A stretch of 64,000 nucleotides of DNA from contig NZ_CP036348.1 of assembly GCF_007753095.1 (NCBI RefSeq), positions 1,488,001-1,552,000 on the forward strand. The letters are read 5' to 3'. Each line of letters begins with the position of its first letter. Within the stretch, counting starts at the first letter, position 1. The position numbers were made by a program, and so were the translations under genes. Positions 12,178 through 22,028 of the stretch are shown one piece after another. This stretch comes from Rosistilla carotiformis. GTDB taxonomy: Bacteria; Planctomycetota; Planctomycetia; Pirellulales; Pirellulaceae. The notes below the pieces were generated by a model. That model saw nothing but the letters and a program-made list of their open reading frames with translations. It made no database searches and was not told the DNA's origin.

Positions 12178-14403
12178 TCAGTCCTGAATGGAAATTGTTT
12201 CCTGCATCGCGACCGGGAGCGTCGACTCCGAATCGGTTTCGTCGCTGGTCGCAGCGGAATTGGCTCGGCGGACCAAGTACCACATCGCTCCATTGACCAT
12301 CAGGATCGCCAGCGCCGCGATAATGCCTTCGGCGATCAGCTTGTTGGTTAGGCTTTCCACTCGCGCGATCGTCTTGCTGAGCCGAAATTGGACCAACACG
12401 ATCCAATCGGTTTCGCCGCCGCTGCCATCTTCCGATTGAGGGAGATGGACCGGCTGCACCGCGGCGATCCAGTTCCCTTTGAAATTTTCGCCACCATGCG
12501 CTGTGGCGATCGGATCGAGGTAGTTGATGTCGCCACCGGCGAGCAATTCATCCAATATCGCGTCACTCACTTGGAAGCGTTCGCTCTGGTGGCCTTCATG
12601 CTCCGCACGGTGCTTCTGCATCCAAGGGTGTTGTAGGATGGTTCCCCGCAATGGACCGGGGCGGGCGTCGACCAAGACCCCGATGGCATCGTATTCATCC
12701 TTCTCTCGGACGCGAAACTGTTCAAAGTCGCCAAAGTTGGTCGTCGCCACGAGGACGCCATCGATCTCCGGATCGCGGCTGCTCGATGCGTCGAGATGGG
12801 GCAACCGGATCGGCGTGCTGACCGCCAGCTTCCAGACTCCGGTGGCGGTGCTTTGAAACGCTGTCGATAGATGCGTCCGTTGGACGATTTCTTTGACCTC
12901 CGCCGCTGGTGTCTCTTTGGGGAGGTCTTCCTTGCGACCCGTAAAGTAGGTGCGAAATGCGTAATTGCGGCCGCGGCTGATCCGTTTCCGCGTGACCTCG
13001 CCCGAGTGCGCAAAACCGATCATCGTCCCTTGGCTATCGGTGACAAAGATTGTTGCCAGCTTGGGAACGCCGGGCTGGGATTCTGCCAGTTTGTTGTAAT
13101 GTTGCAAACGTCGCGACAGATAATCTTCCAACGGCTGGCCGAGTTGTTTGTCCAGAATTTCTTCGCGGGCCGCTTCGGGGTCCTGCTGGGCGGCAATCTG
13201 CGCGCGCAGTTCGGTTAGCCGAGGTTCTTGCAGCGCAGCCGACATCGTCGACACCAGCTCCGGCTGCGATGCTTCGTGGGCCACGAGGTCAAAATACGAT
13301 CGCAGTTCGATTTCCAACGCACGTGATTTTTCCCCAGCGACACTCAGGTTCGTCTTGCTGCGTTCTTCGCGCATCGCGGTGGTGAATTGCTTTCCCGTTT
13401 CGCGGATGCTGCGAATCGCGTACAGCCCCATCGCGGTCAGCAATAACAACGGGCCCACGAGTCCCAGCAGGATCAATGGGCGACGGGCCTTTGACGCATT
13501 CCGCTCGTCGATCGCTTCGACCAATTGTTGGACGTTGGCGTACCGGTGTTCGGGATCGGGAGCCAAGCAGCGCTGCAGGATTTGTCCCAGTCGGCGATCG
13601 ACCCCTGGAACTTTTTCGTGTCCCGTGGGCGGACCCGACTGGCAAATCACATCGCGATACTTTTCAAGCCGTTTGTTCAGCGAACCGGCGGTGTCGATCT
13701 GATCCAGCACCGCCCCTTCGCGATGCGGCGCCGTGCCGGTCAACATCCGGTATAAGATCGCCCCCAGACCGTAGACGTCCCAGCGGACATCGGGGGACGC
13801 ATCGAGGTCGGCTTGTTCGGGCGCCATATAAAACAGCGTTCCCAGCGCGGGAGATTGTTCGTGTGACAACCGGCTCTGTCCAAAATCGGCCAACCGCGGG
13901 CGAAGCTCTTCGTCCAACAAGACGTTGGCCGGCTTCAGATCGCAGTGCAGGATCCCCTTGCCGTGAGTATGGTTCATGCCGATGCAGATCTCGCGGAACA
14001 ACTGCACCGAGCGTTCGACCGGCAACCGGCCGCGCTTGTGCAACAGATCTTCGAGCGATCCGTTTTCGATCAGCTCCATCACGTAATAAGGTGGCTCGCT
14101 GTCCCAGCCGACTTCCAAGACCTGCACGATATAGCTGTCGGCGCTCAGCGCCACTAGATTCTTGACCTCGCGACTCAACAGCGACCAATTGACCCCACCG
14201 CGATGCAGATAGAATTTGATCGCCACGGGGCGCCCCGTATTGAGGTCCCGCGCCACCCAAACCTGACCAAACGCACCAGCACCTAGGAATCGCTCGATGC
14301 GATATCCTGGCACTTCGGCTGGTGGTGTCGTCGTTTGCAAGCTCAGCTTCAAGGCGTCCTGCTGCTCGCCCGACGACTGCTGCTCGGTATAATCATCTGC
14401 CAT
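12178..14403 (-). CDS. Membrane Ser/Thr protein kinase with periplasmic Cache-like sensor
   Basis: 741 residues. The kinase domain (about 34–300) has Gly loop LGAGAFGQVWV (40–50), Lys63 in AIKF, catalytic loop HCDLKPANVLL (153–163), DFGQ (173–176) and APE (194–196). The usual Arg of HRD is Cys154, making this a non-RD kinase. Two membrane segments (about 309–330 and 688–711) bracket a ~355-residue extracytoplasmic region whose pattern (FVTDSQGTMIGFAHSG, RGRNYAFRTYF, GVWKLAVSTPIR, DGVLVATTNFGDF) is that of a double-Cache ligand sensor. A short acidic cytoplasmic tail follows. It is divergent from the amidohydrolase gene, with 34 nt between start codons. Confidence 0.9.
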   Translation of the reverse strand: MADDYTEQQSSGEQQDALKLSLQTTTPPAEVPGYRIERFLGAGAFGQVWVARDLNTGRPVAIKFYLHRGGVNWSLLSREVKNLVALSADSYIVQVLEVGWDSEPPYYVMELIENGSLEDLLHKRGRLPVERSVQLFREICIGMNHTHGKGILHCDLKPANVLLDEELRPRLADFGQSRLSHEQSPALGTLFYMAPEQADLDASPDVRWDVYGLGAILYRMLTGTAPHREGAVLDQIDTAGSLNKRLEKYRDVICQSGPPTGHEKVPGVDRRLGQILQRCLAPDPEHRYANVQQLVEAIDERNASKARRPLILLGLVGPLLLLTAMGLYAIRSIRETGKQFTTAMREERSKTNLSVAGEKSRALEIELRSYFDLVAHEASQPELVSTMSAALQEPRLTELRAQIAAQQDPEAAREEILDKQLGQPLEDYLSRRLQHYNKLAESQPGVPKLATIFVTDSQGTMIGFAHSGEVTRKRISRGRNYAFRTYFTGRKEDLPKETPAAEVKEIVQRTHLSTAFQSTATGVWKLAVSTPIRLPHLDASSSRDPEIDGVLVATTNFGDFEQFRVREKDEYDAIGVLVDARPGPLRGTILQHPWMQKHRAEHEGHQSERFQVSDAILDELLAGGDINYLDPIATAHGGENFKGNWIAAVQPVHLPQSEDGSGGETDWIVLVQFRLSKTIARVESLTNKLIAEGIIAALAILMVNGAMWYLVRRANSAATSDETDSESTLPVAMQETISIQD

Positions 14404-14437
14404 TTACAGTGCAATTCCTTTGAATCCGTGGATCACA

Positions 14438-15670
14438 ATGTCTCTGGCTCGCATTCTATCACTTTGTTGCGCGATCGGCTTGACCACCGTTTGGTGGGGC
14501 GGCGCGGTCGATGCTCAACAACCTGCAACAACTTCCGAGAATACCGATGCGCCCTTGGAACCGCTTTTGATGCCGTTGGACGGCCGCGACGGTCGTGAGC
14601 TGTTGTTGCGTAACTTCCGTCCGCAAGCGAAGCTTCGCGTTCCCGAGAATCCGCGTGACGCAGCCAAGTTCCCCGTCGTCGATGTCCACACGCATCTCTC
14701 TTATCGTTTGAAGGATGATCCCGAGGCGCTCGACGCATTTGTCGAATTGATGGACCGCAACAACATCGCCGTCTGTTGCAGTCTCGACGGCCGCTTGGGC
14801 GATAAATTGCAGCAGCACATGCGTTATCTGTGGACCAAATATCGCGACCGCTTTGTGATCTATGCCAATATTGATTGGCAGGGGGCGGGGGATGCGGACG
14901 ACCCGGCAACCTGGGCCTGCAATCAACCGGGGTTTGTCCGTCAGACCGTGATGCAGTTGGAAGCGGCAGCGGAACAGGGGATCAGCGGTCTGAAGATCTT
15001 TAAAGGGTTTGGGCTGGGATACCGCGGTGAGGATCGCGATCTGTTGGCGATCGACGACTTGCGGTGGGATCCGATCTGGGAAGCGTGCGGCCGACTGGGG
15101 CTGCCGATCATCATGCACGTCGCCGACCCGGCCGCCTTCTTCGATCCGATCGATCCGCAGAACGAGCGTTGGGAAGAACTCAGCCGTCATCCCGACTGGA
15201 GCTTCCACGGCGATGACTTCCCGTCGCGCGAGGCCTTGCTGGAGGCCAGAAACCGTGTGATTGAGCGGCATCCGAAAACGAAGTTTATCGGTGCCCACGT
15301 GGCGAACAATTCGGAGGATCTAGAGACCGTCGCGGCTTGGTTGGATCGCTATCCCAACCTGTCGGTCGAATTCGCTTCGCGGATTGGTGAACTGGGACGC
15401 CAGCCCTATTCAGCCCGCGACTTCATCATCAAATACGCCGATCGTGTGATGTTCGGAACCGATGGTCCTTGGCCCGAGACGCGGATCCGGCTGTACTGGC
15501 GGTTCCTGGAGACCCGCGACCAGTACTTCCCGTATTCGGAAAAAGAGTTTCCGCCCCAGGGGCTGTGGCAAATTTATGGCCTCTACCTACCCGACGACGT
15601 GCTTCGGAAAGTCTATTCAGAAAACGCAGCCCGACTGATTCCTGGTGTCCGGCAGCGACTCGGTTCGTAA
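14438..15670 (+). CDS. Secreted amidohydrolase-family protein (amidohydrolase 2 type)
   Basis: 410 residues beginning MSLARILSLCCAIGLTTVWW, a probable signal peptide that favours ATG 14438 over an upstream TTG. The TIM-barrel metal sites are visible: VVDVHTHLSYR, LPIIMHVADP, FIGAHVANNSEDLE and RVMFGTDGPWP. These match the PF04909 family, which includes decarboxylases such as ACMSD and various hydrolases. The insert PIDPQNERWEELSRHPDWSFHGDDFPSRE after the second His is common in planctomycete members. Substrate unknown. The product probably acts in the periplasm. Confidence 0.85.
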   Translation: MSLARILSLCCAIGLTTVWWGGAVDAQQPATTSENTDAPLEPLLMPLDGRDGRELLLRNFRPQAKLRVPENPRDAAKFPVVDVHTHLSYRLKDDPEALDAFVELMDRNNIAVCCSLDGRLGDKLQQHMRYLWTKYRDRFVIYANIDWQGAGDADDPATWACNQPGFVRQTVMQLEAAAEQGISGLKIFKGFGLGYRGEDRDLLAIDDLRWDPIWEACGRLGLPIIMHVADPAAFFDPIDPQNERWEELSRHPDWSFHGDDFPSREALLEARNRVIERHPKTKFIGAHVANNSEDLETVAAWLDRYPNLSVEFASRIGELGRQPYSARDFIIKYADRVMFGTDGPWPETRIRLYWRFLETRDQYFPYSEKEFPPQGLWQIYGLYLPDDVLRKVYSENAARLIPGVRQRLGS

Positions 15671-15976
15671 CGCACGCGAACTCGCCTCCCCGGACTTTGC
15701 TTCGCTTGTTCGACCCACCCCATCAGACTTCGTTTGGGGTAAGGGTGAAGTAGGGCCGGCACTTGTCGAGGGGGGACGATGCTGTATTGGCGTTGTGGAT
15801 ACGGGATTTGCTAGCGAGGTTTGCTCGCCCAAAGAGGTTCATATCCGCTAAAATCCGATTCATCCTCAGATCTTTCCTGACTGGCGCCGATCTATCCCGA
15901 GGGGAGCTGATCGCCGTTGCGCGGATCGGTTCACCGATTTTTGTTTGTGAGGGATTGGGCGGTTGGATGGAAGTGC
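15671..15976. other. Intergenic stretch
   Basis: About 306 bp between the amidohydrolase and the TolC-like gene. It contains a weak CCCCA…TGGGG inverted repeat near 15718–15740 and no gene I can support. Confidence 0.45.
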
Positions 15977-18550
15977 ATGGGCAGAAGTAGGTATTTCGCG
16001 ACCGGTATGCTGATCGCTTGCCTAGCATTGTTGCTGGTGGGGTGTTCGCGGCGCTGGTATCGGCAACAGGCAGACGAAGATGCCAACTGTTTGATCCAGC
16101 AGAAAGGTGGCTACCTCGATGGAGGCAGCGTCTACGTACCGTCCGATTCACGCATGTTCGATCCGTTTTCGATCGATCGGTCGCCCATGCCGCCCGATGA
16201 TCCCAACTCGCATCGGTACATGCACTGTGTCGATGGAATGCACGGTTGGAAACATTGGCATCGCAACGGCGACATCTCGTCGATCGAATCGCCTTATTGG
16301 CTCGCCTCGCTCCCCAAAGACGAGACCGGGAATGTCGTCCTGAATCTGCGTGATGCCGTTGGTGTGGCGCGGATCAATTCACGCGACTACCAACAAAACG
16401 TCGAGACGCTGTATCGTTCGGCGCTGAACGTCTCGTTCGAACGCTTCCGTTTCGACCATCAATTTTTCTCGGGCACACGCACGTTTGAAGAGTTCCGGGG
16501 AACTGACGTCGGCGCCAGCAGCGTGCTCACCCAAACTAGTTTCGGCAGTGTCCGCAAGCTGAGTGCGACCGGCGGCGAATTGGTCGTCGGATTTGCCAAT
16601 TCGTTGGTCTGGGATTTTTGGGGTACCGATAGCGATCTATTCACTTCGACGATCGATTTTAGCCTGGTGCAGCCGTTGCTGCGGTTTGGTGGTCGCGCTC
16701 GCGTTTTAGAACAACTGACGCAAACCGAACGGAATCTGTTGGCCAACGTCCGACAGATGCAGCAATATCGGCAGGGCTTTTACGTCGATGTCGTCACCGG
16801 CCGCAACTCCGGTCCCGGACCAAGTTTGGCCACCAACGTCGGCCAAGCGGGGCTCGGTCTGATCGCGGGGGTCCCCAGCGGGCGGAGCGGTGCTGCCGAT
16901 GCCGGCGGCTACATGGGACTGTTGCAGGACCAGCAACAGATCCGCAATCAAGCGACCAACATCACCGCGCTCCGCGATAGTTTGGCGCAATTGGAAGCGG
17001 CGTTTGAGGCGAACCGAATCAACAGCCGGTTGCAGGTCGATCAAGCGCGTCAGGCGTTGCTCAATGCACAAAGTTCGCTGTTGGCGGCCAAAGCAGCCTA
17101 TCAAACACGCGTCGACAGCTTCAAAGTCGACCTCGGGTTGCCACCGACGCTGCCGGTCGAGATTCGCGATGAACTCTTGGATCGGTTTACTCTGATCGAT
17201 CCGAAGTTGACGGAGCTGCAAGACGAAGTAGCGGACATTCTGTTGGAGATTCGCAGCGAACGCGAAAATCCAAGCGAGAAATCGCTGGAGGCGGCTCGCG
17301 GCAAAGTTGTTGCTTTGAACGCTGGAATCGAGCGTCAGCTGGAATCGGCGCTGGCTGATCTGGCGGCGCTGGAGAAACATTTGCCCGAACGTCGCAAGCA
17401 GCTGCGGCAGGTCAAAATGCAGATCGACGAATTGGATGCCGATGTCGATAGCCGAGTGTACGACGAGCAGGTGTTGATGAAACGGATTGCGTTTCTCAAA
17501 AAACGTTTGCCCACGATCGCAGGCGACCTGAATCAATTGCGTCAGGAGTACACGCAATCGCAGCAGCCGTTGGCATTGCGAGCAGCCGACGGGGGCGATC
17601 CCGAATCGCCAACGGAGCCAACGCTGCAGCAGCAATGGAAGACGTTGAACGATCGTGCGGGGCGTCTGTCGGACTTGTTGTTGGAACTATCGCTTGTTCA
17701 CGCCGAGACGCGATTGCAGGGGATCACGTTGCTGCCGCTGGAGATCGAGCCGTTTGAAGCGCTCCGCTACGCGCGGACCAATCGTTTGGATTGGATGAAC
17801 GCTCGAGCCAATTTGGTCGATGTGTGGCGGAAGATCGAATTCTTCGCCAACGCGCTGCAGAGCGATCTGGACGTGGTCGTCAGTGGCGAATTGGGGACCG
17901 ACCCGGATAACATCGTGCAATTTACGCCCGATCGCAGTCGAGTCCGGTTTGGCGTTCAGTTTGATACGCCGACGGCGCGGTTGGTCGAACGAAATCAATA
18001 CCGCGAGGCGCTGCTGAATTACCAGCAAGCCCGCCGGAACTACATGCTGTTCGAGGATCGCGTTTCGTTGAGCCTGCGGAATACGCTGCGGATCGCAGCG
18101 CTCAGCCGGATCAACTTGGAAGTCCGTCGGACAGCGGTCCAGGTGGCGATCGCCCAGGTCGATATCGCGCGGCTGAAGCTGAATCCTCCGCTGCGACCAA
18201 ATCAACAGAGCACGACTTCTCCGACCGCTGCACGCGACTTGGTCTCCGCGTTGTCCGATCTGTTGGACGCGCAAAACGACTTCCTGAACGTATGGGTTAA
18301 CTACGAAGTCCTCCGCGTCCTCTTGGACTTTGAAATGGGGACGATGCAATTGGATCCAACGGGTGTTTGGATCGATCCGGGGCCGATCGAAGACCCTACA
18401 GGGGCCGCACTGGCTGACGATACGACGTTATTGGAAAACGGAGACGTCGCGCCGGTCGTCGGTGGATTGCCCGAGCGGCTGCCGATGCCAGCGAATGCCC
18501 CCGCGAACCAAATCAATTCCGCCGAACCGCTTCGCGTCCCGGAGCCGTAG
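15977..18550 (+). CDS. TolC-like outer-membrane efflux lipoprotein with coiled-coil insertion
   Basis: 857 residues from ATG 15977, chosen because it gives an immediate lipoprotein signal (MLIACLALLLVGC; lipidated Cys about residue 23). Two outer-membrane-efflux repeats are seen, one around 140–400 (NLRDAVGVARINSRDYQQNVETLY; LNAQSSLLAAKAAYQ) and one around 590–800 (ALRYARTNRLDWMNARANLVD; LLNYQQARRNYM; LVSALSDLLDAQNDFLNVWVNYEVLR). Between them is ~170 residues of strongly heptad-like, charged helix (about 410–580). Ordinary TolC proteins are 420–500 residues, so this one is nearly twice the size. No inner-membrane pump or adaptor gene is adjacent. Family confident; substrate unknown. Confidence 0.85.
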   Translation: MGRSRYFATGMLIACLALLLVGCSRRWYRQQADEDANCLIQQKGGYLDGGSVYVPSDSRMFDPFSIDRSPMPPDDPNSHRYMHCVDGMHGWKHWHRNGDISSIESPYWLASLPKDETGNVVLNLRDAVGVARINSRDYQQNVETLYRSALNVSFERFRFDHQFFSGTRTFEEFRGTDVGASSVLTQTSFGSVRKLSATGGELVVGFANSLVWDFWGTDSDLFTSTIDFSLVQPLLRFGGRARVLEQLTQTERNLLANVRQMQQYRQGFYVDVVTGRNSGPGPSLATNVGQAGLGLIAGVPSGRSGAADAGGYMGLLQDQQQIRNQATNITALRDSLAQLEAAFEANRINSRLQVDQARQALLNAQSSLLAAKAAYQTRVDSFKVDLGLPPTLPVEIRDELLDRFTLIDPKLTELQDEVADILLEIRSERENPSEKSLEAARGKVVALNAGIERQLESALADLAALEKHLPERRKQLRQVKMQIDELDADVDSRVYDEQVLMKRIAFLKKRLPTIAGDLNQLRQEYTQSQQPLALRAADGGDPESPTEPTLQQQWKTLNDRAGRLSDLLLELSLVHAETRLQGITLLPLEIEPFEALRYARTNRLDWMNARANLVDVWRKIEFFANALQSDLDVVVSGELGTDPDNIVQFTPDRSRVRFGVQFDTPTARLVERNQYREALLNYQQARRNYMLFEDRVSLSLRNTLRIAALSRINLEVRRTAVQVAIAQVDIARLKLNPPLRPNQQSTTSPTAARDLVSALSDLLDAQNDFLNVWVNYEVLRVLLDFEMGTMQLDPTGVWIDPGPIEDPTGAALADDTTLLENGDVAPVVGGLPERLPMPANAPANQINSAEPLRVPEP

Positions 18551-18660
18551 CTGGCGGATAAGACCGGGTTTGACCGTTGGCCGCCCGACAACGTAAACTG
18601 AGCGCTGGACTAGAGTTTGGGGCTCCCAAGTCACTTTTTGTAGAAAGCACAGGCCGCCGG

Positions 18661-19158
18661 ATGAGCAGCATCGGAGAAGGAAACGCGATCGATTATCAAA
18701 CCGCTCGCGGCCGCGATTATCCCGCAATTCGACAGTTCACCGTCTTCTTAGAGAACCGCGTCGGGCAGCTGTTAGAAGTCGTGCGTCGATTCGAAGGGAC
18801 CGGTCTGCGAATCGTCGCCCTATCGATCAACGATGCCGCCGAATGCGCGTTTGTGCGATTTGTGGTCAGCCATCCCGAGCGGGCTCGCGAGATCTTGGAG
18901 CGGGCGGGTTTGTCGATCATCGAAACCGATCTGATCGGCGTCGAATTGCCCGACACATCGCAGCCGCTGCTGCACGTCTGCACGGCGCTACTGCAAGCGG
19001 AAGTGAACATCATTCAAGCGTATCCCTTGATCCCACGCCCCAACCAACGGGCTGCGGTGGCGCTGATGGTCGACAATATCGATCTTGGGATCGAAACGCT
19101 GCGAGCGAAGAATTTCCGCACGCTGCAAGAAAGCGATCTGCTGGGCGAAGAGGAGTGA
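18661..19158 (+). CDS. Tandem ACT-domain protein
   Basis: 165-residue cytoplasmic protein from ATG 18661. The first ACT unit is IRQFTVFLENRVGQLLEVVRRF…LRIVALSINDAAECAFVRFVVS. A second follows: GVELPDTSQPLLHVCTALLQAEVNIIQAYPLI…AAVALMVDNIDLGIETL. ACT domains bind amino acids and regulate metabolic enzymes; stand-alone tandem ACT proteins are usually regulatory. No catalytic domain is attached. The gene follows the TolC-like gene by 110 nt and converges on the SBBP gene. Ligand unknown. Confidence 0.82.
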   Translation: MSSIGEGNAIDYQTARGRDYPAIRQFTVFLENRVGQLLEVVRRFEGTGLRIVALSINDAAECAFVRFVVSHPERAREILERAGLSIIETDLIGVELPDTSQPLLHVCTALLQAEVNIIQAYPLIPRPNQRAAVALMVDNIDLGIETLRAKNFRTLQESDLLGEEE

Positions 19159-19215
19159 TCTGTTGGGCGAACGTTTCGCCGACATGAGATCGCGTTCCCT
19201 TCGCTTCGATGTGAA

Positions 19216-20784
19216 CTAGTCGTTCCGCAAGCGATTCAACTTTGCCAGGATCACATCCCCGGCGTAACAGCCGCCTTCATAACAAAGTTCTTTGCCGCCA
19301 CCGCCGCCGGCAAACTTGGGTTGGAACGCGCGATGGACGGGCCAACCGGGGCCATTGACCGATCCGGTGACGTAAAGGTTCCCGCGGTTGTCTAAAAAGC
19401 CGCAACGGCCGTAGTCGTAACTGGGGCCGCCAAGCAACGTGCTGAATTTCAGGCTGGCGAAATCGGCAGCGAGCACCACAACGATGGCGTCGTGAGATTT
19501 GCCCCGCTGTGTCTGTAAAGCGTTGGAGGTCAAGGGGAAATCATTGGAAGCGGTGTTGCCGGTCAGGAAGACATCCCCGCGGGCGTTTGCATAGATGCCG
19601 TCCGCTCCATCGTTGTCGCTGCCGCCCAGGTAGGTGCAACGTTGCAAAGCTCCCTCGGGGGAAAACTTTGCCACGACGATATCGCGTTGGTTGCCGCTAA
19701 GGTTCGGCTGCACGACGCCTGCGGTGACCGGGATGTCTTCACTGCGCGTGCTCGTCAGCAGGTAGGAATTCCCGAGGGCGTCGACCGCCAAATTGTGCGT
19801 GCTATTCCCTTCGTCGTCTCCCGCGCCACCAAAATATGTCCCCATCAATAACCGGGATCCGTCGGAACTGATTCGCGCGACGAAGGCATCGGTCTTCCCG
19901 TTGTGCGAACGATCGTGAGCGCCTGCGGTCGTTGGCAGATCAGTCGACTTGGTCGTGAAGTTCAGATAGACCTGCCGCTGCTGGTCGATGCGGATGCCAC
20001 AGTTGGAGACTTCGTCAAGGGAACCACCCAACCAAGTTCCCCAAAGGATCGATCGGCCGTCGCTTGCGATCTTCAACGCGCCGATCTCTGAACCGCCGGC
20101 AGGTTTGGGTTGGAAGCCACCAGCGCACCAGGAATCTGGTGGCAGCGGGCCGCTGCCGGTGTAATGCAACGGGACATAAACATTGCCGTCGTCGTCGATC
20201 GATAGGTCGCGGCAGAGCGATCCGACGCCAACATAGGCAGCCCAGACGATCTCCGATCCGTCGGGGGCCAGTTTGGCGATGAAGCCGTTTTGCATCCCAT
20301 AAATCCCATTGTCGGTTCCACGAAACTGGGTTTGGAACGCATTTTCACTGACGGGGAACCCTGGGCCTCCGCGTCCGCTAACGTAAACAAATCCTTCGGC
20401 GTCGACTTCCACGGCATAAGCGCGATCGTAGTTGGGGCCCCCCAACAACGTCGACCAGAGCAATTCTCCGTCGGCCGAAAATTTGCAGACGAACGCGTCG
20501 CAGTAACCTCCGCTGCCAACCCTCTTCCCCGTGGTGTCTTGCGATCGTTGCAGTGCATTTTCCGTTGTCGGAAAATCATCCGATTGCGTGCCACCGACGA
20601 CATAGACATTTCCCGCTTCGTCCGCGAAGACGTCGCGGGCGTGTTCCCAATCGGAACCGCCAATGAATGTCGAAAATGCGATTTCGTACTCGTCGCCACT
20701 CGCGGTGCTCTTCCATTGGCTGCCAAGGATTACCAGCGCGATCGTCAGCGGAAAATGCAGGCTAAATTGAGTGAGGCGAATCAT
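19216..20784 (-). CDS. Secreted SBBP-repeat beta-propeller protein
   Basis: 522 residues from ATG 20784, with a signal peptide (MIRLTQFSLHFPLTIALVILG…). The rest is at least seven copies of the SBBP (seven-bladed beta-propeller) repeat, each 'DAFVxKxxxDGxxLLWSTxLGGxxxDxxxxxxVDxxGxxYVxGxTxSxDFP': for example FVCKFSADGELLWSTLLGGP, VYVVGGTQSDDFPTTENALQ, FVARISSDGSRLLMGTYFGGAGDD, VFLTGNTASNDFPLTSNALQ. Repeats of this type occur in extracellular proteins of unknown function. A C-terminal Cys-containing GGGGGKELCYEGGCYAGD lies in the last blade. No enzymatic motif is seen. Confidence 0.88.
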   Translation of the reverse strand: MIRLTQFSLHFPLTIALVILGSQWKSTASGDEYEIAFSTFIGGSDWEHARDVFADEAGNVYVVGGTQSDDFPTTENALQRSQDTTGKRVGSGGYCDAFVCKFSADGELLWSTLLGGPNYDRAYAVEVDAEGFVYVSGRGGPGFPVSENAFQTQFRGTDNGIYGMQNGFIAKLAPDGSEIVWAAYVGVGSLCRDLSIDDDGNVYVPLHYTGSGPLPPDSWCAGGFQPKPAGGSEIGALKIASDGRSILWGTWLGGSLDEVSNCGIRIDQQRQVYLNFTTKSTDLPTTAGAHDRSHNGKTDAFVARISSDGSRLLMGTYFGGAGDDEGNSTHNLAVDALGNSYLLTSTRSEDIPVTAGVVQPNLSGNQRDIVVAKFSPEGALQRCTYLGGSDNDGADGIYANARGDVFLTGNTASNDFPLTSNALQTQRGKSHDAIVVVLAADFASLKFSTLLGGPSYDYGRCGFLDNRGNLYVTGSVNGPGWPVHRAFQPKFAGGGGGKELCYEGGCYAGDVILAKLNRLRND

Positions 20785-21215
20785 GGGGCTCAAAGAGTCG
20801 TGGGAGGGAAATCAGACGAATACTTCAACGTGAAGCGTGACCTGAACAATATACTCAGGAGCCGCCGAGGCTGCCGTACTCGTAAGATGTCGCGTTCGTT
20901 TTTCGCAACGAGGACGACCGATTGTTGCTTCGAAAGGAATGCCCGTTGATGCGACGCGAGCGAGTTCTTCTCGGCGGGATTGAGGAGCTTTCGGTCATCA
21001 AACCATTCTGGCTGCGATCGTGGGGAGTGTTGAAACGAGTCGCGGAACTCGAAGCGGTGAGGTGCCTATCATTGGTGCAGCCCGAATTTTCGGACTTCCG
21101 ACAGGGGTTGCCTCCCCTGCACTGCCTGAAATCCGCAATGCGTCGCCGTGCGGTGAGCTACCTATTGAGTGTCGCCGAGTCTCTTCAACACTTCGCGCTC
21201 CACGAGCAAAAAACG
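20785..21215. other. Intergenic region between divergent genes
   Basis: About 430 bp upstream of both the SBBP gene (-) and the membrane-anchored hypothetical (+). The frame of the latter is open through it, but those residues look non-coding (many Arg/Leu, no hydrophobic leader). A short CAGGGG…CCCCTG hairpin with a 6-nt loop lies around 21102–21119. Otherwise nothing was seen. Confidence 0.45.
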
Positions 21216-22028
21216 ATGAACACGACACCCCACATGCCCTCTGCCAACCGACGCGGCGGAATTCGAAAGCTGTTTTTGTGCGGTTGCCTGCTGCCGATGT
21301 TGCTGTTGGGGATTGGCGTAGTCGGGGCTGCGGGCTATGGCTGGTACTTCCTCACCGGGAAGGTCGTCGAATATACAGAGACCGAACCACGGTCGGTCCC
21401 CACGGTTGCCTATACCGATGACGAGGCGAACGAGATTGCCCAGCGAGCGAACGAGTTTTTTCAACGCGTTCAAATCGGAAATGCCGACGAACAGTTTGTC
21501 CTTTCGACACGCGATTTGAATGTTCTTTTGAACAGTCAGCCCGGTTTGAAGGATCGCGTTTTTGTGACCCTGCAAAACGGCCGGTTGCGTGCGGATTTAA
21601 GTATCCCAACCGATCGGATGCCCGGTGGATCGGGGCGTTTTCTCAATGCGTCGGGTGAGCTTGCGTTGGCGTTAGACGATACAACGGTGTCGTTGAGTGT
21701 GATCGAGGCAGAGGTCAAAGGGGAGCCGGTCGACGAATCACTGCTGTCCCAGTTGCGCGATCTAAAACTGTCGACCGAAGAGATCCAAGACCCTCGCTTT
21801 GCGGCTCTGGTGGGAATGTTCCAAAAGGTCACGATCCTCGACGATCGACTGGTGGTCCAGCCACGGCCGACTGCCGACGGACTCGCGGGGGGGGGAGTCG
21901 CCCATGTGAAGTTCAGCGAACCGCCCGTCACGAAAGCCGCGACTCCTGAACCGTCTAAGAAACCCTCGCTGCCCGAGATTCAAATCCCTGGGTTTGGCAA
22001 GGTGAAGTACAACGAATTTGCTAAGTAG
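21216..22028 (+). CDS. Membrane-anchored hypothetical protein
   Basis: 270 residues from ATG 21216. A short basic N-terminus (RRGGIRKLF) is followed by a single membrane segment (CGCLLPMLLLGIGVVGAAGYGWYFL), and the remainder is extracytoplasmic. The outer part has a long amphipathic stretch (YTDDEANEIAQRANEFFQRV) and alternating beta-like sections (LSTRDLNVLLN; RVFVTLQNGRLRADLSIP; LALALDDTTVSLSVIEAEVKGEPVDE) ending in a Pro/Lys-rich tail. The beta pattern resembles lipid/LPS-binding or YpmS-like proteins but is not a clear match. It overlaps the convergent transporter gene by 8 bp. No function assigned. Confidence 0.7.
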   Translation: MNTTPHMPSANRRGGIRKLFLCGCLLPMLLLGIGVVGAAGYGWYFLTGKVVEYTETEPRSVPTVAYTDDEANEIAQRANEFFQRVQIGNADEQFVLSTRDLNVLLNSQPGLKDRVFVTLQNGRLRADLSIPTDRMPGGSGRFLNASGELALALDDTTVSLSVIEAEVKGEPVDESLLSQLRDLKLSTEEIQDPRFAALVGMFQKVTILDDRLVVQPRPTADGLAGGGVAHVKFSEPPVTKAATPEPSKKPSLPEIQIPGFGKVKYNEFAK

